A stretch of DNA of 64,000 nucleotides from Candidatus Saccharimonadota bacterium (GTDB lineage: Bacteria; Patescibacteriota; Saccharimonadia; Saccharimonadales; Saccharimonadaceae): positions 62,001-126,000 of the forward strand of contig JAFWNB010000004.1 in NCBI GenBank assembly GCA_017545505.1, given 5' to 3'. The translations under genes and the position numbers were made by a program. Below are positions 27,572 to 36,077 of the stretch, in pieces (position 1 is the stretch's first letter; the number at the start of each line of letters is the position of its first letter). The notes beneath the pieces were generated by a model that saw only the letters and a list, made by a program, of their open reading frames with translations, was not told the origin of the DNA and searched no databases.

Positions 27572-27952
27572 TTACTTTTTCTCCTCTTTCTTCTTAGCTT
27601 TTTCTTCGCCTGCGACCTCAACAAAAATGTTGGACGAAATGATTTCATATGGTAATGCACGACCACGAGAAGCTGGTTTGTAGCGACGCATTCTGGTACC
27701 ACTGGTAACAAAGATGCGAGCTATGCGGACAGTTTTTGGATCGATAGAAATTTTTGAATTATTAAGTAAATTCGCATTTGCTGATTCGACCGCTTTCAAA
27801 ACTGCACGGGCAGCTTTTCTTGGGGTGTGCTCTAAAATTACTACGGCATCTGCAACATAGCGATCTCGCACCAAGCTTGCAACAACGTTGGTTTTGCGAG
27901 GCTGTGAGTCGACGCCTTTAATATATGCATGTGCAAAATGTGTATCAGCCAT
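27572..27952 (-). CDS. rplV: 50S ribosomal protein L22
   Basis: 126 aa. KTNVVASLVRDRYVADAVV, KAARAVLKAVESANANLLNN and the exit-tunnel loop MRRYKPASRGRALPYE are typical of L22. The tail EKAKKKEEKK is a short basic/acidic extension overlapping the rpsC leader. Confidence 0.95.
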   Translation of the reverse strand: MADTHFAHAYIKGVDSQPRKTNVVASLVRDRYVADAVVILEHTPRKAARAVLKAVESANANLLNNSKISIDPKTVRIARIFVTSGTRMRRYKPASRGRALPYEIISSNIFVEVAGEEKAKKKEEKK

Positions 27953-27955
27953 AAT

Positions 27956-28249
27956 TTAACCCTTTCCTTTCACGGCTGCTGCTTCAGCGGCTTTTTTACC
28001 ACCGTGACGGCGGAATTTACGAGTAGGGGCAAATTCGCCTAATTTGTGACCAACCATATTTTCAGAAATATAAACTGGTACGTGGACCTTGCCATTATGA
28101 ACGGCGATGGTTCGGCCGACCATTTCTGGAGAAATAGTGGATTGGCGCGCCCAAGTCTTAATGACGGTGCGATCTTCCGTCCCGAGGGCAGCGATTTTCT
28201 TCGCGAGCTTGTAGTCTACAAAAGGACCTTTTTTAAGACTTCGAGACAT
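27956..28249 (-). CDS. rpsS: 30S ribosomal protein S19
   Basis: 97 aa. Starts [19 protein letters not shown] and contains [18 protein letters not shown] and [17 protein letters not shown], the S19 signature. Its start overlaps the rplB stop by one base. Confidence 0.96.
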   Translation of the reverse strand: MSRSLKKGPFVDYKLAKKIAALGTEDRTVIKTWARQSTISPEMVGRTIAVHNGKVHVPVYISENMVGHKLGEFAPTRKFRRHGGKKAAEAAAVKGKG

Positions 28250-29085
28250 TATTTCCTCTTTCCTTCGTGGCGACTGCGCACGATCATTTTATTAGTTTTC
28301 TTGTTGTGACGAGTACGATAGCCCAAGGTAAGTTGACCCCATGGTGTGCGTGGAGCTTTACCAGAACCGTGACGACCACCGTCACCACCACCGTGTGGGT
28401 GGTCCGTAGCGTTCATTACAACGCCACGTACGGTTGGGCGAATACCCTTACGGCGTCTTCGACCCGCTGCGCCGATTTTCACATTCTGATGTTGTTCATT
28501 TGAAACTGTACCAATCGATGCTTTGCAGAGGCTTAATACTTTACGTACTTCACCTGAAGGCATCTTTAATGTGGCATAGCCGTTTTCTTTGGCCATGAGC
28601 TGAGCAGAACTGCCTGCGGCACGCACCATTTGTGCGCCTTTACCAGGCTGGAGCTCAATTGCATAGACAAATGTACCAACTGGAATGTTTTCTAGTGGCA
28701 TACGGTTGCTATTTTCTACTTCTACTTCGTTGCCGGATTTAAATGTGGTGCCTTTAGTCATTTTAGTATCGGCGAGTACATAATAATATGTACCGTTTTC
28801 ATCTTTAACTCTAGCAATACGAGCGCTACGATTTGGATCGTACTCGATTTCTTCAACCGTAAAAGTAAGATTTTCCGGTAGTTTGTAGGTCATGATACGA
28901 TAATGGCGTTTGACGCCGCCGCCACGATGGCGTACCGTAATACGACCTTGATTATTTTTACCCGCCTGTTGTTTTTTGGCTTTGGTCAAAGACTTAAGAG
29001 GTTTTTTGGTAGTGATTTGATCATAATCCTCGGTGGTCTTTTGACGTTGCGCCGGCGTAATTGGGCGGTAAGCTTTAATTGCCAT
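28249..29085 (-). CDS. rplB: 50S ribosomal protein L2
   Basis: 278 aa, standard. [12 protein letters not shown], the conserved core [20 protein letters not shown] and [13 protein letters not shown], essential for peptidyl transferase assembly. It abuts rplW with a one-base overlap. Confidence 0.97.
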   Translation of the reverse strand: MAIKAYRPITPAQRQKTTEDYDQITTKKPLKSLTKAKKQQAGKNNQGRITVRHRGGGVKRHYRIMTYKLPENLTFTVEEIEYDPNRSARIARVKDENGTYYYVLADTKMTKGTTFKSGNEVEVENSNRMPLENIPVGTFVYAIELQPGKGAQMVRAAGSSAQLMAKENGYATLKMPSGEVRKVLSLCKASIGTVSNEQHQNVKIGAAGRRRRKGIRPTVRGVVMNATDHPHGGGDGGRHGSGKAPRTPWGQLTLGYRTRHNKKTNKMIVRSRHEGKRK

Positions 29086-29462
29086 TACTTGTCCTCCTTC
29101 TTAGCAGACTTTGCTGGCTTTTCAACCTTTTTAGGCTCTTCTGGCTGATCATCAAATACTTTGATAGAATCACCTTTTTTGAGCTTAACATAGGCAAATT
29201 TCTTATCTTGACGGAAAGTTGTGCCAGGATATGCATGTTTGCCTTTGCTAAATTTAGTCTTTTTACCGTTACGAATCAATGTGCGAACATCGGTAACAGT
29301 TACGTTAAATTCTTTTTCGACCATCTTGGCGATTTCTTGTTTACCCATAGATTTTTTGACTGGAAAAACATAAATGCGGTTGGTTTGCTCAAGATAGCTT
29401 TTTTCGGTAGCACGAGGCTCCAAGAGATGAAGATTAATATTGGTTTTGTCGTTAGTTGCCAT
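29085..29462 (-). CDS. rplW: 50S ribosomal protein L23
   Basis: 125 aa from the ATG at 29462 (MATNDKTNINLHLLEPRAT), preceded by GGAGAAGTAAC. An upstream start in the same frame would overlap rplD. Core: TEKSYLEQTNRIYVFPV, VTVTDVRTLIRNGKKTK. A 30-residue Lys/Glu/Pro-rich tail (PEEPKKVEKPAKSAKK) is longer than usual. Forms the exit-tunnel docking site for SRP and trigger factor. Confidence 0.95.
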   Translation of the reverse strand: MATNDKTNINLHLLEPRATEKSYLEQTNRIYVFPVKKSMGKQEIAKMVEKEFNVTVTDVRTLIRNGKKTKFSKGKHAYPGTTFRQDKKFAYVKLKKGDSIKVFDDQPEEPKKVEKPAKSAKKEDK

Positions 29463-29463
29463 G

Positions 29464-30060
29464 TTACTTCTCCTCTCCAAGTAGCCATTTTTCGGTAGCC
29501 TTCAAGGCTGCTTCGCTAAATACGATTGCGTCAGCGTTCATAATATCGAAAACGTTTAGATAAGTTGCACGAACTAATTTGACATTTGGTAAGTTGTTGG
29601 TTGAGCGAAGAATCTCTGGAGTTTTTTCGCTGACAACTGCAAGAACATTTTTACCGTCGAGCTTGAGATCTTTTAAGATCTTAACTGCGTCTTTAGTTTT
29701 GCCAGTAAGTTTGATGTCTTTATCTAAAGTAACAATCGCTTTGTCGGCGTTTTTCATAGAAAGTGCCTGACGAATAGCTAACCTCTTAGAACTTCTTGAA
29801 ACTTTCTTGGTGAAGTTTTCGTTGCCGGTGCGTCCAAATGCTACGCCACCGTGACGCCAAATTGGGTTACGAGTGGAACCAAAACGTGCGCGACCAGTAC
29901 CTTTTTGACGCCATGGCTTTTTGCCACCACCACGAACTTCGCCGCGTTTTAAGGTTTTAGCGTGGGAAGAACGAGAGTTTGCAAGATAGGCATCATAAGC
30001 TAACTTAACTAACTCGTGATTTTCTACGTTTAATCCGAAAATATCTTTGTTTAAGGCCAT
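29464..30060 (-). CDS. rplD: 50S ribosomal protein L4
   Basis: 198 aa. RSSHAKTLKRGEVRGGGKKP, WRQKGTGRARFGSTRNPIWR and the tunnel loop are conserved. In other bacteria L4 also autoregulates this operon through its leader; the structured leader at 30683-30838 leaves that possible here. Confidence 0.96.
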   Translation of the reverse strand: MALNKDIFGLNVENHELVKLAYDAYLANSRSSHAKTLKRGEVRGGGKKPWRQKGTGRARFGSTRNPIWRHGGVAFGRTGNENFTKKVSRSSKRLAIRQALSMKNADKAIVTLDKDIKLTGKTKDAVKILKDLKLDGKNVLAVVSEKTPEILRSTNNLPNVKLVRATYLNVFDIMNADAIVFSEAALKATEKWLLGEEK

Positions 30061-30061
30061 A

Positions 30062-30682
30062 TTACTCCTTTCCCTCTACGCTGACGATACCTTTGCTTGG
30101 GCCAGGCACTGCGCCTTTTAAGCCAAGTAGGTTTTTCTCTACGTCAATGTAAGCTACTACGAGATTTTTAACGGTGACTTGATCGTGGCCCATACGTCCT
30201 GGCATCTTTTTGCCTTTGAAAACTTTTTGTGGATACATCGAACCAATCGAACCAACACGGCGAATGTTACCTTTGAAACCGTGAGTGTTACGTGATTCGT
30301 TGAAGTTCCAGCGTTTAACGGTGCCAGCAAAACCTTTACCTTTGCTGGTGCCAGTAACTGCGACCTTGTCGCCAAGCTTAAAACTGTCGACCGTGATTTT
30401 ATCACCAAGTTTTAGCCCCTCTGGGATTTCGTCAACACGAAATTCTTTGAGGATTTTAGGATTGATATTTTCGCCAGCCTTTTTGACGTGACCAGCGACC
30501 GACTTGCTCAGATTCTGACTCTCACCATAACCCACTTGCACAGCGTTATAACCGTCGGTTTCAACGGTTTTAATCTGAGTCACTGTGGCTGGGCCAGCTT
30601 GAAGGATAGTTACTGGAGTAACTGTGCCATCTTCACCGATGATTTGAGTCATACCAATTTTGGTGCCGAGAATGACTTGCAT
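30062..30682 (-). CDS. rplC: 50S ribosomal protein L3
   Basis: 206 aa from the ATG at 30682 (MQVILGTKIGMTQI), preceded by AAAGGAATAGG; an 11-codon in-frame extension upstream has no L3 similarity. The catalytic-centre loop RNTHGFKGNIRRVGSIGSMY and KKMPGRMG are conserved. First gene of the cluster; rpsJ (S10), which usually precedes it, is absent. Confidence 0.95.
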   Translation of the reverse strand: MQVILGTKIGMTQIIGEDGTVTPVTILQAGPATVTQIKTVETDGYNAVQVGYGESQNLSKSVAGHVKKAGENINPKILKEFRVDEIPEGLKLGDKITVDSFKLGDKVAVTGTSKGKGFAGTVKRWNFNESRNTHGFKGNIRRVGSIGSMYPQKVFKGKKMPGRMGHDQVTVKNLVVAYIDVEKNLLGLKGAVPGPSKGIVSVEGKE

Positions 30683-30838
30683 CCTATTCCTTTCGTTTAA
30701 TATTTTATACTCCACGCCCCTGTAAGGCGCATTGTGATTTTACTTCTGTACATCAAGTAAAATACACTATTAAAACTAGACTTTTAGGTTGGTTTCCGAA
30801 TTAAAAATTACGGACCTCACCTTATGTCTAGATGTAAC
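30683..30838 (-). promoter_or_regulatory. Structured leader of the ribosomal protein operon
   Basis: The leader is about 155 nt with two hairpins on the minus strand. The first (30776-30831) is built of nested helices: CTAGAC/GTCTAG, AGGT/ACCT, GGT/ACC and CCG/CGG around an AT-rich loop. The second (30737-30763) is ATTTTACTT/AAGTAAAAT. There is no T-run, so neither is a simple terminator. Autoregulation by a ribosomal protein is a reasonable inference from other bacteria. Confidence 0.6.
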
Positions 30839-30844
30839 GGTGTA

Positions 30845-30873
30845 ATTATACCACAGATTTTTTCTCTTGCCAA
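30845..30873 (-). promoter_or_regulatory. Promoter of the ribosomal protein operon
   Basis: Minus-strand TTGGCA, 17 nt spacer, TATAAT, placed at the very end of prfB. Transcription would start near 30838. Confidence 0.7.
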
Positions 30874-30876
30874 CCC

Positions 30877-31947
30877 CTATTTTTCTAGAAAAGCATCAAT
30901 AAAACCATCGATTTTGCCATCTAAAACAGTATCCGGATCGGATTCTTCATAATTTGTGCGTGTATCTTTAACCAACTTGTAGGGTTGAAGGACGTAGTTT
31001 CTAATCTGCTGGCCCCAACCGGCTGATTCACCGGCACGAAGTTTATCAATAGATTCAGCGTGCTGCTCAAGCTGCATTTGTGCCAACTTACCACGTAAAA
31101 TTTCCATGGCTTTTTCTTTGTTTTGAAGCTGGGAACGTTCGTTTTGAATGGCAACTACTGTGTTGGTGGGAATATGTGTGATACGCACGGCAGAATTAGT
31201 AGTGTTAACGGACTGACCGCCGTGGCCACCGGCGTGATATACATCAATACGGAGGTCTTTTTCATCGATTTGCACATCGGTATCAGCCTCTATGACTGGG
31301 AGAATTTCAACAAGCGCAAACGAAGTCTGACGCAAATTATTGGCATTAAATGGCGAAAGTCTAACTAAGCGATGGACGCCATGTTCAGATTTGAGCATAC
31401 CGTAGGCATGAGGACCAGATATTTCGTAAACGGCGGTTTTAATTCCGGCTTCTTCACCTTCTGTGCGATCTAGGCTGGTAGTTTTATAATTGTGGCGTTC
31501 AAAAAATCTTAAATACATACGCTCTAGCATACCCGCCCAATCCATAGCCTCTGTACCGCCAGCACCAGAAGTGATTCTAATAATTGCATCCTTATCGTCG
31601 TATGGCCCCTGAAAACGTAGAGATTTTTTTAGCTCTTGAAGTTGGTTTTCCATAGCTTCAAGCTGGCCCTCTATCTCCTCCTTTAAAGTATCATCCGATA
31701 ATTCAATTAGCTCTTTCAAATCATGAATTTGGGTTTTTAATAATTCCCAATCTCCAGTTTCATCTTGAAGTTTCGCTAGGGCTTGATTTTTTGCCGTAGC
31801 GTCTTCGACATTTTTCCAAATATCTGGGTCGGCGACTTGTTTTTCTAGATCGGCGAGTTTTGCGAGTTTGTCAGAAATATTTAATTTTTCATAAACTTTG
31901 GTAAATTCAGATTCTAGGTTTAAAAGCCGTTTTTCTAATTCCTGCAT
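30877..31947 (-). CDS. prfB: Peptide chain release factor 2
   Basis: 356 aa. Recognises UAA/UGA: the codon-reading SPF tripeptide is in RLVRLSPFNANNLRQTSF, and the catalytic GGQ is at residues 243-245 (GGHGGQSVNTTNSAV). The gene is one uninterrupted frame, so the programmed +1 frameshift used by many bacteria to autoregulate RF2 is absent. An intact RF2 and TGA-terminated genes nearby show that TGA is a normal stop here. TATAAT at 31954-31959 lies 6 nt before the ATG, predicting a leaderless mRNA. Confidence 0.96.
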   Translation of the reverse strand: MQELEKRLLNLESEFTKVYEKLNISDKLAKLADLEKQVADPDIWKNVEDATAKNQALAKLQDETGDWELLKTQIHDLKELIELSDDTLKEEIEGQLEAMENQLQELKKSLRFQGPYDDKDAIIRITSGAGGTEAMDWAGMLERMYLRFFERHNYKTTSLDRTEGEEAGIKTAVYEISGPHAYGMLKSEHGVHRLVRLSPFNANNLRQTSFALVEILPVIEADTDVQIDEKDLRIDVYHAGGHGGQSVNTTNSAVRITHIPTNTVVAIQNERSQLQNKEKAMEILRGKLAQMQLEQHAESIDKLRAGESAGWGQQIRNYVLQPYKLVKDTRTNYEESDPDTVLDGKIDGFIDAFLEK

Positions 31948-31974
31948 AAGGAGATTATAACATTTTTGATGGCT

Positions 31975-32007
31975 TTAAAAAATCCCCCAGATAATAATTG
32001 GGGGATT
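31975..32007 (-). terminator. Intrinsic terminator after the 32024-32518 gene
   Basis: Stem AATCCCCC/GGGGGATT followed on the minus strand by TTTTTTAAA. It separates the small unknown gene from prfB. Confidence 0.8.
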
Positions 32008-32023
32008 AAACGGAGGATTGGCC

Positions 32024-32518
32024 TTAAAGAGCACCAATATACCCAAGGTACTCTATAGCCTCTTCAAAATAATCATCAAAGGCTTCAAGCATGGTGCCTG
32101 GACGGAGAATAAAGAAATCATCCCGGCTGTGCTTGAGCACTTTGCGATCGTCGCGGAAAATAATAGCCATGACACTTCTCAACATCCGCGGAGCTTCTTT
32201 GAGCCAATCGGGCTCTTGATCGACCAGTTTTCTGATAAATTCATAATCGATCCTCTCAGCGATATATTCCATATCAAACTCTTCGTCTGTCTGATCTTCC
32301 CATTCGGTCTTTAAATCATCCATGACGGATTCCGGAGCGTTAATTATCCACTCCAAATACTGATTTTTGATTCTGGGGCGAAGTTCGCCTTTCTTTTCGA
32401 GAGTACAGAATCGTTTTGGACCGATAACCTGAACGATGTCCAGGGCCTCTTGAGAGACGCTAGTTTCTGCTAAACTGGTTAAGATCTTATTTCGACCATG
32501 GTAATTTGCTTTTTCCAT
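32024..32518 (-). CDS. Small acidic protein of unknown function
   Basis: 164 aa from the ATG at 32518 (MEKANYHGRNKI), preceded by AAAGGAG; a longer frame upstream starts inside the leader. Soluble, Glu/Asp-rich, helical (IGPKRFCTLEKKGELRPRIK; EEFDMEYIAERIDYEFIRKL; MLEAFDDYFEEAIEYLGYI). I do not recognise the family. It is bounded by its own promoter (32565-32593) and terminator, so it is an independent unit. Codon choice looks GC-richer than the neighbours, as for 32621-32872, 34070-34759 and 48002-48424. Confidence 0.65.
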   Translation of the reverse strand: MEKANYHGRNKILTSLAETSVSQEALDIVQVIGPKRFCTLEKKGELRPRIKNQYLEWIINAPESVMDDLKTEWEDQTDEEFDMEYIAERIDYEFIRKLVDQEPDWLKEAPRMLRSVMAIIFRDDRKVLKHSRDDFFILRPGTMLEAFDDYFEEAIEYLGYIGAL

Positions 32519-32564
32519 ATTCGAGTTCTCCTTTGAAAGTACTAGGCTTTGAGCCTGCTTATTC

Positions 32565-32593
32565 GTTATAACATGTAAAGCAGAATTCGTCAA
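32565..32593 (-). promoter_or_regulatory. Promoter of the 164-aa gene
   Basis: Minus-strand TTGACG, 17 nt, TATAAC. The leader of about 40 nt carries a short hairpin (AGGCT/AGCCT) before the AAAGGAG site. Confidence 0.55.
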
Positions 32594-32616
32594 CAGAAAA
32601 TGGCCCCGGAGGGCCA
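32594..32616 (-). terminator. Terminator after the 83-aa gene
   Basis: Stem TGGCCC/GGGCCA with a TCCG loop, followed by TTTTCTG on the minus strand. The T-run ends where the -35 box of the next unit begins. Confidence 0.7.
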
Positions 32617-32620
32617 CCTT

Positions 32621-32872
32621 CTATTGTGTGAGGTACCAGGAAAGATTACTGGAGTTAAACTCCAGCGTAGCCCTTTCCCGGCCAACAAGTACGTCGAAGA
32701 TGTGTAACGCAACTCCGCCCGCAAATTTGATTTGCGTTCGTAATAGTTCCGTTACTTCGGTTTCGCTTTCGCCCTGCCGCCTAAAAGTGAGTGGCTGGCA
32801 TGGTGTCATTTCGTAACCGAAGAGCGCCATTACTTCGACACGCTCTTTGTTGTTTTTGTTAAAGTTTTTCAT
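32621..32872 (-). CDS. Short protein of unknown function behind a structured leader
   Basis: 83 aa, MKNFNKNNKERVEVMALFGY..., starting at an ATG after AAAGGAGTCTTT; Met15 is a possible later start. The rest (CQPLTFRRQGESETEVTELL...GVALHIFDVLVGRERATLEF) suggests a small alpha/beta protein. No family recognised. The long folded leader at 32873-33006 suggests that its expression is controlled after initiation of transcription. Confidence 0.55.
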   Translation of the reverse strand: MKNFNKNNKERVEVMALFGYEMTPCQPLTFRRQGESETEVTELLRTQIKFAGGVALHIFDVLVGRERATLEFNSSNLSWYLTQ

Positions 32873-33006
32873 AAAGACTCCTTTAAATTAGATTTATTAG
32901 AGTCATTTATGCGAGCCCGATTTATTGGCTCCTAGTTACAGGCATAAATGACGATACCTGCAACCTTAAACTTTTCTCATTGCCAGGGACCTAGGTATGG
33001 CATGAG
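32873..33006 (-). promoter_or_regulatory. Structured 5' leader, candidate riboswitch or cis-regulatory RNA
   Basis: A minus-strand TATAAT preceded by TG (33014-33019) would start RNA near 33007. The first 31 nt fold as CTCATGCC/GGCAATGAG with an inner ACCTAGGT. Next comes an 11-bp perfect stem GTCATTTATGC/GCATAAATGAC (32902-32952) enclosing GAGCC/GGCTC. GTTGCAGG upstream can instead pair with CCTGTAAC inside that stem-loop, giving mutually exclusive folds. The Shine-Dalgarno of the 83-aa gene follows. No known riboswitch class was matched. Confidence 0.5.
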
Positions 33007-33044
33007 CAATTTAATTATAACATATTTATGGTATAATATTTCGC

Positions 33045-33983
33045 ATGAATATCTGGGATAAACTACCGAAACCGTTTTTGATTTTAGCGCCGATGGAAGG
33101 CGTGACGGATATCGCTTTTCGGCAAATTATCGCTAAGGCCGGAAGGCCGGATTTATTTTTTACGGAATTTACCAATGTTTCTTCTTTTGCTTCTGAAAAA
33201 GGTCGCGCAAATGCCCTGGAACGTCTTAAAATAGCGCCTAGCGATTCTCCGATTATCGCTCAGATTTGGGGTAAAAATCCGGCACATTTTTCGGAACTTG
33301 CGGGCGCGCTAGAATCGCTTGGTTTTTCTGGGGTAGATCTTAATTTTGGCTGCCCTGATAAACATGTAAATAAGGCTGGCGGTGGCGCTGCGATGATTAA
33401 GACACCGGAGCTCGCCATAGAATGTTTTCAAAATGCCGTGAAATCAACTAATTTACCTGTATCGGTAAAAACTCGTCTGGGCTGGGCAAAGCCTGATGAA
33501 TATAAGGAATGGCTACCCGTTCTACTTTCTCAGCATCCCGCAGCATTAACTGTGCATCTTCGCACTAAAAAAGAAATGAGCAAAGTGCCAGCACACTATG
33601 AGTTAATCCCAGAAATAATTAAACTACGCGACGAAATAAGCCCAACAACAAAACTAGTGATAAATGGCGATATTAAAGATCGCGCTCACGCCCTAGAATT
33701 ATATCAAAAATACCCAGAAGTGGATGGTTTTATGATTGGACGCGGGGTTTTCCAGAACCCATATTGTTTTTCTGACCATCAACCAACCCGCAAAGAACTG
33801 ATTGATCTTTTGAAGATGCATTTAGATTTATATGAAAAATATGCGGGCGAGCATTACGAGCCTTTAAAACATTTTTTTAAAATATATATTAATAATTTTC
33901 CAGGGGCAAAAGAAATCAGGGCAAAATTTATGGAAACCCATTCGGTTGCCGAAGCGCGCAAAATCTTGAAAACCCTTGGGTAG
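33045..33983 (+). CDS. dus: tRNA-dihydrouridine synthase
   Basis: 312 aa FMN enzyme reducing uridine in the tRNA D-loop. TIM barrel with APMEGVTDIAFR at the N-terminus, the catalytic Cys in DLNFGCPDKHVNKAGGGAAM, TVHLRTKKEM, INGDIKD and FMIGRGVFQNPY binding flavin phosphate, then a helical tRNA-binding domain. DusB/DusA cannot be told apart. TATAAT at 33032-33037 is 7 nt before the ATG and there is no Shine-Dalgarno, so the mRNA is predicted leaderless. Confidence 0.94.
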   Translation: MNIWDKLPKPFLILAPMEGVTDIAFRQIIAKAGRPDLFFTEFTNVSSFASEKGRANALERLKIAPSDSPIIAQIWGKNPAHFSELAGALESLGFSGVDLNFGCPDKHVNKAGGGAAMIKTPELAIECFQNAVKSTNLPVSVKTRLGWAKPDEYKEWLPVLLSQHPAALTVHLRTKKEMSKVPAHYELIPEIIKLRDEISPTTKLVINGDIKDRAHALELYQKYPEVDGFMIGRGVFQNPYCFSDHQPTRKELIDLLKMHLDLYEKYAGEHYEPLKHFFKIYINNFPGAKEIRAKFMETHSVAEARKILKTLG

Positions 33984-34069
33984 GGTGAAATTTGATTTTT
34001 ATGCAGCATATGATAGAATTAAAAGATATGATTCTTTGAAATTATGGTACTTTTAAAGGAGGTGTCGTT

Positions 34070-34759
34070 TTGGCTACAGAATATTGCAATGCTGCCAAAA
34101 ATTGGCAGAGTATTTGCCCGGATATCGCCGATAACGAGCTTGCAAGGCTCCTGTCATTGTGTGACGTCGGTATCGAAGAGATTATCTCAAATGTCAGATA
34201 TTGGCATCTGTTTGACTTAAATGGAATTCTTAGAGAGGAAGAAATCATCAAGACGATCATTGATAACCATAATCTTTATGATTATCTTGATTTAAAGATA
34301 GATGATATCTTCGAAGACAAAAAGACGGTGTCGGAGTTTGCGGACGAATTTGTGCCCGATATGGCCGGCATGGTCAAAAAAATTATAAAAAATGGTTTCC
34401 TGCGATTCGACTTAATGCCGACCAATATAATCTTATCTCGTATAAGATTAGAGATGTGGGGCGACGATAATGCGCTCTTTACATTTGTTTGTGGCATGGA
34501 CGAGATTTGTATTAATGAGTTTTATGAAAAGCTCAATCCAATCCCGCCTAAAACCATAAATAAGTTGGTAGATTTGATGGAGATGATTTTATCTCCTAGT
34601 CAACTTGAGGTAGCGCTTTTCTGCCTTAACACGAGCGATGTTGGCTATATTTATAGCCAGGCCGAAGAAGAGCTGTTAAGGTGCGCCCGCAAAAATCTTA
34701 TCAGAAACGGAATTGGTTTTGAGTTTAATGACGAAACCTATAGTTTCGAGATGATCTAG
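34070..34759 (+). CDS. Protein of unknown function, TTG start
   Basis: 229 aa, soluble, acidic, mostly helical. It starts at TTG 7 nt after a near-perfect AAAGGAGG, which decides the start because no ATG is near. The C-terminal 60 residues (LSPSQLEVALFCLNTSDVGY...LLRCARKNLIRNGIGFEF) have a weak helix-turn-helix look, not enough for a call. Codon usage looks GC-richer than its neighbours. Its own terminator follows at 34814-34843. Confidence 0.65.
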   Translation: MATEYCNAAKNWQSICPDIADNELARLLSLCDVGIEEIISNVRYWHLFDLNGILREEEIIKTIIDNHNLYDYLDLKIDDIFEDKKTVSEFADEFVPDMAGMVKKIIKNGFLRFDLMPTNIILSRIRLEMWGDDNALFTFVCGMDEICINEFYEKLNPIPPKTINKLVDLMEMILSPSQLEVALFCLNTSDVGYIYSQAEEELLRCARKNLIRNGIGFEFNDETYSFEMI

Positions 34760-34813
34760 TTTTCTGTTTTTTCTGCTTCGCTAGTCTTTAGCCCAGTAGA
34801 TTGCCTCCTTTCA

Positions 34814-34843
34814 CCCCTCAGACGTCTGTCTGGGGGGCTTTTT
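34814..34843 (+). terminator. Intrinsic terminator of the 34070-34759 gene
   Basis: Stem CCCCTCAGAC/GTCTGGGGGG with a GTCT loop, then CTTTTT. The -10 box of murD begins 5 nt later. Confidence 0.85.
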
Positions 34844-34859
34844 ATGTTATAATTTAGTT

Positions 34860-36077
34860 ATGAAGATTGCATTATTAGGGTACGGTAAAGAGGGGCAAGC
34901 CGTAGAAAAATATTTTAAAGACAAAGCCGAAATTGATATTTTTGAGAATTTTGACCCAGTAGAGATTCGTAACAAGGATTATTCGTTCTATGATATGATT
35001 TTCCGCAGCCCCTCCGTACCGCCTTTAGGTTTAGAAAATGAGACAAGTGTCACAAAATTCTTTTTTGAACACTGTCCTTGCCCGATTATTGGTGTAACTG
35101 CTACTAAGGGCAAAGGTACAACTTGCTCATTTATTAAATCATTGCTTGATGCGAGTAATAAAGACGCATATTTAGTTGGAAACATCGGCAATCCAGCGAT
35201 TGATGTTTTGGATGCTTTAAAACCAGACTCAGTGGTAGTCTATGAAATGTCTAGTTTCCAATTGTGGGATTTAAAAAAATCTCCCCATATTGCCGTGGTA
35301 GGAACGATCGAGCCAGATCACCTGAACGTACATAAAGATTTTGATGACTACGTAGGCGCAAAAACTAATATTTGCCGATATCAGAACGAACGAGACTACT
35401 TAATCTATTATCGCAACAATCCTGAGTCGGTAAAAATCGCCGAAAACAGCATTGCGCCAAAAATCGCTTATCCATTTGAATTGCCTGAGGATGTCATCAG
35501 TGCAATTAATATTCCTGGAGCGCATAATCTCGAAAACGCCATGGCAGCCATTGCTGCGGTAGCATGTTATAAGAATATATCACTAGATGAATATTTAAAA
35601 ACTTATAGTGACGAGATTAAGCTTGGTTTAGCTAATTTTAAGGGTTTGCCTCACCGGCTAGAGTTTTTGCGAGAAATTAACGGTGTAAGATATTATGATG
35701 ACAATTTTTCTACTAATCCTTCTTCCACAAAAGTTGCAATAGAATCATTTCCAAATGATGTGGTGACATTAATTTTAGGTGGTCGCGATAAAACTGATTA
35801 CGAGGATTTGCCCGAAATACATGGTTTCTTGAAAACTGCGAGCAATATTAGCCGAATTATCTTAATTGGCGAGTCTGGGCACGAACTAGCAAGGCGCTAT
35901 AAAGACGATACGCGTTATGTTTTGGCTGATTCACTAGAAGAAGCAGTAAAGATGGCCGGAGAGACAAATGGCGGCACAGTAGTTTTAATGTCGCCAGCGG
36001 CAGCTTCATTTGATATGTTTAAGAATGTCTACGATAGAGGTGACCAATTTAAAAATTTAGTCGCGTCTCTAAGCTAG
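34860..36077 (+). CDS. murD: UDP-N-acetylmuramoylalanine--D-glutamate ligase
   Basis: 405 aa, Mur ligase adding D-Glu to UDP-MurNAc-L-Ala in the cytoplasm. Order: N-terminal Rossmann domain (IALLGYGKEGQAVEKYF), ATP-binding loop VTATKGKGTTCSF, YEMSSFQLWDL, GTIEPDHLNVH, NIPGAHNLENAMAA, and C-terminal YYDDNFSTNPSSTKVAIESF. The P-loop reads GKGTT where most Mur ligases have GKST/GKTT. It is slightly shorter than usual (about 440). TATAAT at 34848-34853 is 6 nt before the ATG. Its 3' end overlaps the convergent peptidase gene by 29 nt. The D-Glu supplier murI lies at 46.9 kb. Confidence 0.93.
   Translation: MKIALLGYGKEGQAVEKYFKDKAEIDIFENFDPVEIRNKDYSFYDMIFRSPSVPPLGLENETSVTKFFFEHCPCPIIGVTATKGKGTTCSFIKSLLDASNKDAYLVGNIGNPAIDVLDALKPDSVVVYEMSSFQLWDLKKSPHIAVVGTIEPDHLNVHKDFDDYVGAKTNICRYQNERDYLIYYRNNPESVKIAENSIAPKIAYPFELPEDVISAINIPGAHNLENAMAAIAAVACYKNISLDEYLKTYSDEIKLGLANFKGLPHRLEFLREINGVRYYDDNFSTNPSSTKVAIESFPNDVVTLILGGRDKTDYEDLPEIHGFLKTASNISRIILIGESGHELARRYKDDTRYVLADSLEEAVKMAGETNGGTVVLMSPAAASFDMFKNVYDRGDQFKNLVASLS

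Noticed and set aside
32018-32314. Plus-strand frame opposite the 164-aa gene
   Set aside because: Shadow frame; the minus strand has promoter, Shine-Dalgarno and terminator.
34580-34759. Sigma region 4-like C-terminus of the 34070 gene
   Set aside because: The helix spacing is suggestive but key residues and region 2 are missing; too weak for a call.
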